Source of the DNA: Rhyzopertha dominica
Taxonomy: Eukaryota > Arthropoda > Insecta > Coleoptera > Bostrichidae
Length of the DNA: 64,000 nt
NCBI GenBank assembly: GCA_025024175.1
Contig: QCXZ01000137.1
Coordinates: 24,428,001-24,492,000 of the forward strand
Direction: 5' to 3'
Positions 59,264 through 64,000 of this stretch are shown here, piece by piece. A model generated the notes under the pieces. That model did not search any database. It had not been told where the DNA came from and saw nothing but the letters and a program-made list of their open reading frames with translations. The translations under genes were made by a program, and so were the position numbers. Every line of letters begins with the position of its first letter. Position 1 is the first letter of the stretch.

Positions 59264-60148
59264 CAGTGGCGGCTCGTGACCTTCCAAGTAGGGTAGGCGA
59301 CACCTTATACTCGTATATAGTATAAGCAATTATAATTGTTGTCTTCGATCTTGGAGTATGTGTATTTTAATGGTCATGCCAATCATTTATTTTTATTATT
59401 TATTTTTATATTTTACCACCGCACCTTTAATCGTTTTCTGCTCTAACGACCTTAAGTTTCTCCAATTCGAATGTTAAACAAAAAATTTAGCAAAACTCAA
59501 ACTATAATAAGCTCAAAAACGCTAAAAAAAGTAAACGAAACTTGTGAAACAGTACTTAATTTAAATAATAGAGTACCTGATCTTATCCGTGTAGTAACTG
59601 TTCAGAGCATATTGAAAGTTTATATAACATATTCCTATGTCACGTCTCCCTATTGCATGATTATTATGATGTTTCATTTTAAATAAGACGATAAAAAATC
59701 TAAAAATCTTACACTTGCAAGTTGCTGCCATCTACAGGTGTCATTTAAAACTTCTATCGCTCTCTTTCGCCATGCTAATAGCCCAAATCCATACAGTTTG
59801 TCGTAGGCGACCGATCATTCCGCCTGAGACGCATCTATATGCGCGAAGATTTTACTACGTTAACCGTCAACTGCGGTCGTTAACGGTGCAGATTCTGAAG
59901 GACGTGAACACAAATACAAATGAATTTCAGTTGGTCAAGTTCGCCGCTTTCGCCGTAATAACGCGGTTCGTATTTTGAGCGGTATGGGTTAACTTGAAAT
60001 GAAATATTAAATAAACACTGGTATAAAAACAAATTGCATTAAAAAAATTATAAATTTCTAGCTAATTATTATTTATTTTTATGGCATTGTTGATTGAAAT
60101 TGCAAGGTAGGCGGTGCCTACCTTGCCTACCCCGAGGAGCCGCCACTG
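59264..60148. mobile_element. 885-bp non-autonomous hAT element (CAGTGGCGGCTC ends)
   Basis: It starts CAGTGGCGGCTCGTG and ends GAGGAGCCGCCACTG. The outer 12 bp are perfect inverted repeats, and both ends carry GGGTAGGC-type subterminal words. It is flanked by a perfect 8-bp duplication CTAAACAG (59256-59263 and 60149-60156). These are hAT hallmarks. The interior contains an 87-codon plus frame (59715-59978) in a GC-richer patch with no transposase motif. The perfect duplication suggests a fairly recent insertion. Its transposase must come from elsewhere. Confidence 0.92.
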
Positions 60149-60156
60149 CTAAACAG

Positions 60157-62139
60157 GACAAACATGCTGTCAAAAGCATTTTTGTAGACTTGAATCGGTA
60201 AAATGGATTCCTCAATGAATGTACACTGTGATCTTATTGTCTTTCTCCTTTATAAACGGATATAGACGGGCAATCTCATATGCCACCCTTGTTCTTTCGT
60301 AGCAACCTTTTTTAATCATAAGTCAATTTTATTCAGCCATATTGGCAGGGCATACAGACAGTTCTCATTGCTGAACTAGGCACATTGATCTAAAGAGAAA
60401 AGTCAACAACATTCATGCAGTTCTTAGTCGTTGCAGGAAAAACTTCGAAACATAAGCTTCGTCTTTTATATCCCAAAGACGTAAGGACGCCGTTTGGATA
60501 CCATGATAACCTACTAAAGTATGTAATACATGTTTAAGGAATTCGACACTTGAAGAAGGAGTACAACAGGAAAATTAGAAACAAAATAATTCCCATTTAG
60601 TTTTAGCGTGTACGTAATACAGCTTAGTCATATTATATTCGTCTTACATTGTCTACTTAAAATCTACGCCAAAGTGCTTTATCTACATTTTCCACGCGTA
60701 CAACGTAAAAAATTATAATTTACTCGTAAACGTTCATTACTGAACTGGATATTCTCACCAAATTTTTAGTGGAAGCGGATTATAATAAAAATAATGGTAC
60801 TTTATTGATATGATTGCATTTTCTCTGAAAATTTGGTACGGAGGATATCCTCCGGTTAAATCCAGCCCGAGATTGCAAGAAGTTGCTTCAAAATGTGCGT
60901 ATGGAATTACTATATAATTTACCAGTGTAGCAAGGCTGTATTTTTAAAAGGTGTGGTGGTTTGTGAAGAAGAAAGCGGCTTATCCCAAAAATTCGATTTA
61001 CTTTGATAATATATTTGTTTTATAAAATACCAATCAAGGACAGTTTTATTATGACCGCCTATTTGATTGTGGTAAAATACATTCAGCTGACTTCGTAAAT
61101 ACGTCAGTTCCAGCTCTACTCGACATCTGTCTTCAGAACCCCGGTTGGATAATGGGTTGTACATATATTCTTGATGAGATGTATCGACTTTGGGTTAGAA
61201 CTCTTATGATATCAGGATATTTTCTTACAAAATAACATATAATCTATCATCAAGATGGTCAGTAGTATACGAATTTAGTTGTTGCAACTGATAATCCCTT
61301 AATGTTAAACGCTTAATTTTTTGATAGTTAAACACGGAAATTCTGATAAGCCGTCGTTTGTTACTTAGTGTTATTATACCTAATACTCGATTCATTTATT
61401 ATTACCATGAGCGCAGTGCACAGTGAAGTAACACGACAATTTTTATGTATAAAAAAGCTTATGTATTTGTGAGCCATATATGTGAAAATTGTTTTGTTAC
61501 TCACTTTCGCTCTGTGCGAAATAACTACATAAAGATTGTAAAAATGTATTCCGCACCTAGTTTACCCACATTTTAACAACGATTTTAATGATACTGCACG
61601 ATTACTGTGTAATAGAATGCATACAAATTTTAACTAATTAATTGCTACACATTGATATAAAAGGGAGAAATGGAAAATAAACAGGTGTCGTGCTTTTGTA
61701 ATTTCCATTACACGAATATGATTATAAACATCAAACGTTTCGAAGTGATGGTATCTGTATTGCTAGGCAGATATTATACTAAACCGATATGCTGGTTGCC
61801 TACAGTAGGAGCGCTGTCTGAGTTTGCTATATCANAGCCAATTTACAGAATATGTCTAGAATGAAGTAGCATTAGTCAATGACTGTCGTTTTTAGGTTGG
61901 TTTTAAATCNGGTGATAAGNTTTAAACCAGCAGCACTAATATAATTGTATGGCTATAAAACGGCAAATTATTTCACCTGTATCTCAAGTATATCGAAAAT
62001 ATTCTGCTTAAGTTTAAATTTTCTTTACTTTTTATTACAAATAATAAGAAATAAATATACATAAAATTGGAATTCAATGATTTTGTGATTTGTAAATCAA
62101 TAAAATACAGAAGAGAATTGTATAATATAAAAAACATGT
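60157..62139. other. AT-rich stretch, no supported gene
   Basis: An 81-codon minus frame at 60919-61164 (VELELTYLRSQLNVFYHNQI) has protein-like composition but no recognisable family. It has no splice context I could confirm. Three ambiguous bases occur around 61835-61920. Confidence 0.4.
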
Positions 62140-62890
62140 GCAGCCTCTACCGTTCCATAAACTCAAATAAAATGATCGATGTCATTCTGAGTTATCTCGT
62201 CCGAACTACTTCATCATCATGAAGCGCCGCTTGAGTCTGTGGAGGACGGGGTAAATTTTGCAATCTTCTCCCTATAATGGTCTAGATGTGTTTGATACGT
62301 GAAAGATAAGGAAGTCGTAGTGAGACGGAAAACAAATTTAGATTACTTTGTTCAGAATTAAAATATTTGGAAGAATCCTGAAATTGACGATCGCATCTTT
62401 CACAGCGTTGCCCTCTCACACTTATTCGACAATCTAGATTCGCTGCTACTAACAGTATGGCATTCCTCGTTCCACTGTGTTCATTATCGGTACAACTCCA
62501 GTCCTTTACGCCAAAACTCGATGGTATACGAGAACGGGCCCAAACTTCTTATATGACGATAAATGGCACGCATTTATGCAAGCTTCTTCGTTGAAGTGAA
62601 GCGGTCCCTTAAAACCAAAAGTCTAAAACGAAGATCTTTGCGTTATGAAGTTTCTCGCTAACGCCCTGTACCTTTCCTTCTTCGTGTTCCGCTTCTCTAG
62701 AATCATGTCCTACAACTACTCACTATCGTGTTTACATTCCTATAGGTTTTGGTAGCAATATCTCTAAAGGATAAACCAGCCACTCGCAATTCCACTATTC
62801 TCCCTCTGTCAAACTGATAAGTTTGACGAAAACTTGCAAACAAATCAAAGAAGCTTTTATACATGCCACTGCAGCCAACCATAAAGTCTA
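62140..62890 (-). pseudogene. Tc1-like transposase relic
   Basis: The minus strand opens with QFDRGRIVELRVAGLSFRDI and ATKTYRNVNTIVSSCRT, the paired-like HTH of Tc1-type transposases (QFDRGRIVGLR.AGLS.R.IA...GRN..TV). It continues with LDFWF*GTASLQRRSL and LSSYKKFGPVLVYHRVLA, with CRISVRGQRCERC (the family's SDG+..V.R..GER region), and finally LPYLSRIKHI*TIIGRRLQN and LPRPPQTQAAL (the SPDLSPIEH.WD.+GRRL block). A stretch of about 100 residues holding the second catalytic Asp is deleted. Many stops. It is distinct from the rosa-like mariners elsewhere in the window. Confidence 0.75.
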
Positions 62891-63099
62891 ATTTTCGTCT
62901 ATTTTATCAAATGAAAAGCTTTAAAGTCCCTGATAACACAACAATATCGACCTTTATATTACGCAATAAAAGCAAACGTATATAAAAATGTAATTCAAAT
63001 AAAACAAATATTGTTGAGTTGCTTTATTTCCATGTCAGATAGTAAGAATGTTTCATAATGCTGTAAGTGCAACAATCCTTGTTCATAATATCTATTAGT

Positions 63100-63508
63100 C
63101 CGTTAGATAGTGACAGACTTAGCTGCCCCATATTCACATGCAAGCCGCAAAAAGGGTTGAAGAGTACATTGGAGTAGAATAAAATGAAGGTAAATTTACG
63201 AGTGGCCCTGGGATAACAGATATGGAAAATTTTATTTTCCTTAAGACAAGTAAAAGGTATCTTGCCCATATTTTCTCGCAAGCCGTGTTCACTAAATAAA
63301 CAATTAATATAGCCTGGTTTCGAAAAACCAGAGGCTTGAGTGTTACATGTAGCTAAAAGATTGAAAATGAAAATGAAAATTTAATTTTCCACATGTTATC
63401 CCTAGGAGTCACTCATTTATTCATTTTACTCTACACTAATGTACTCTTCAACCCTCTTCGAGGCTTGTATGCGAAAATGGGGCACCTAAATCTGTCACTA
63501 TCTGACGG
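63100..63508. repeat. Inverted-repeat element, arms of about 125-130 bp, spacer about 150 bp
   Basis: The left arm (63100-63229) contains AGATAGTGACAGA, GCCCCAT, GGGTTGAAGAGTACATT and GGGATAACA in that order. The right arm (63384-63508) carries the same words in reverse complement. The arms are diverged by scattered substitutions and small indels. The spacer includes short GAAAAT repeats. A minus-strand frame over the left arm is a shadow. Ends and target duplication were not resolved; it may be a palindromic MITE. Confidence 0.75.
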
Positions 63509-64000
63509 TCTTTGTGTAGTTTCGCAGAAAACATGAGCTTGGTATGCATGTAATATTAAATGTTACAATAAAGAATAATGTACCTGTTAACTAGCACGTT
63601 TGTTTGGCGTGAGAAATCCACTAAACGTAACCGTTAACATTGTTGGATTACTAAGTAAAGAAGGTCAAACCTTCGGAAATGAAGCCATCTAGCATGATGC
63701 CTTTAAAAATAGTAATATGTTATTGCCATTTAGAATTATACGAGTACCATTGTGTTTGCGCTGTTTGTGATAGAACAATACCCATGTAGGTGTAAGATGA
63801 ACAACTCTGAAAGGATTCTATTTTGAATAAACTTGTTTTCAAACACCTTCTTGATCGTGTTCAATGAGTATTAATGAAAATTGCTTTTTTCATTGCTGCG
63901 TAATTCAGTAAAGTGAATATAGTCTATGTAATTTAAATGCTATTCTACTGGCGCATGCGGATGAAGTAAAAAAGTGCTGAAAAGTCAAGATTGGAAGAGA
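63509..64000. other. No recognised gene
   Basis: AT-rich sequence to the end of the window without motifs or repeats that I could see. Confidence 0.4.

Overview
This window is eukaryotic, almost certainly insect. It is strongly AT-rich, has no bacterial-style gene packing, and almost every recognisable protein fragment is a decayed transposable element (TE). The one ordinary host gene piece I can support is the first coding exon of an acyl-CoA (delta-9/delta-11 type) desaturase on the minus strand (18212-18436), with a clean splice acceptor and donor. No later desaturase exon was found at lower coordinates, so the rest of the gene probably lies beyond the left edge. A CpG-rich stretch at 41343-41790 ends in a minus-strand splice donor and could be its 5' noncoding first exon, which would make most of 18.4-41.3 kb one TE-filled intron. 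Frequent TAGGTA/TACCTA words and the mix of rosa-type mariners, CR1/jockey and RTE LINEs and DUF3504-like recombinases fit several insect orders; I cannot name the species.

Layout. 0-9.7 kb: an inverted duplication of a CXC-type protein tail, three rosa-like mariner transposase relics, an ATTCG-word array and a DUF3504-like tyrosine recombinase relic. 9.77-15.85 kb: a 6.1-kb LTR retrotransposon with two 872-bp TG...CA LTRs that differ at one base by eye and a 4-bp ATAT target duplication. Its interior holds no gag or pol, but an antisense, catalytically dead LINE of about 3.2 kb and a three-copy 110-bp tandem repeat. 16.7-17.9 kb: a mosaic of fold-back modules, including a perfect 44-bp-stem hairpin. 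18.2-18.4 kb: the desaturase exon. 19-35 kb: mostly featureless AT-rich DNA with a GAGACC-word array, a LINE 3' end with an (ATT)n tail and an RTE-like RT relic. 35.5-37.1 kb: a second recombinase fragment cut by a 230-bp fold-back, an internally deleted mariner and another RTE fragment. 40-51 kb: more mariner and LINE relics, a diverged direct duplication, a MITE and a gag-like zinc knuckle. 54-60 kb: three intact non-autonomous DNA transposons (176, 873 and 885 bp) and a tRNA-derived SINE. 62-63.5 kb: a Tc1-like transposase relic and an inverted-repeat element.

The genes do not form a pathway. The biology here is a host lipid-metabolism gene embedded in layered TE insertions. The most unusual observations are the nearly fresh LTR element carrying a LINE that was apparently dead before the element last moved, and a shared architecture (TTAGTG-like end plus short-word array) at three loci, of which one is a complete element with 8-bp target duplication.
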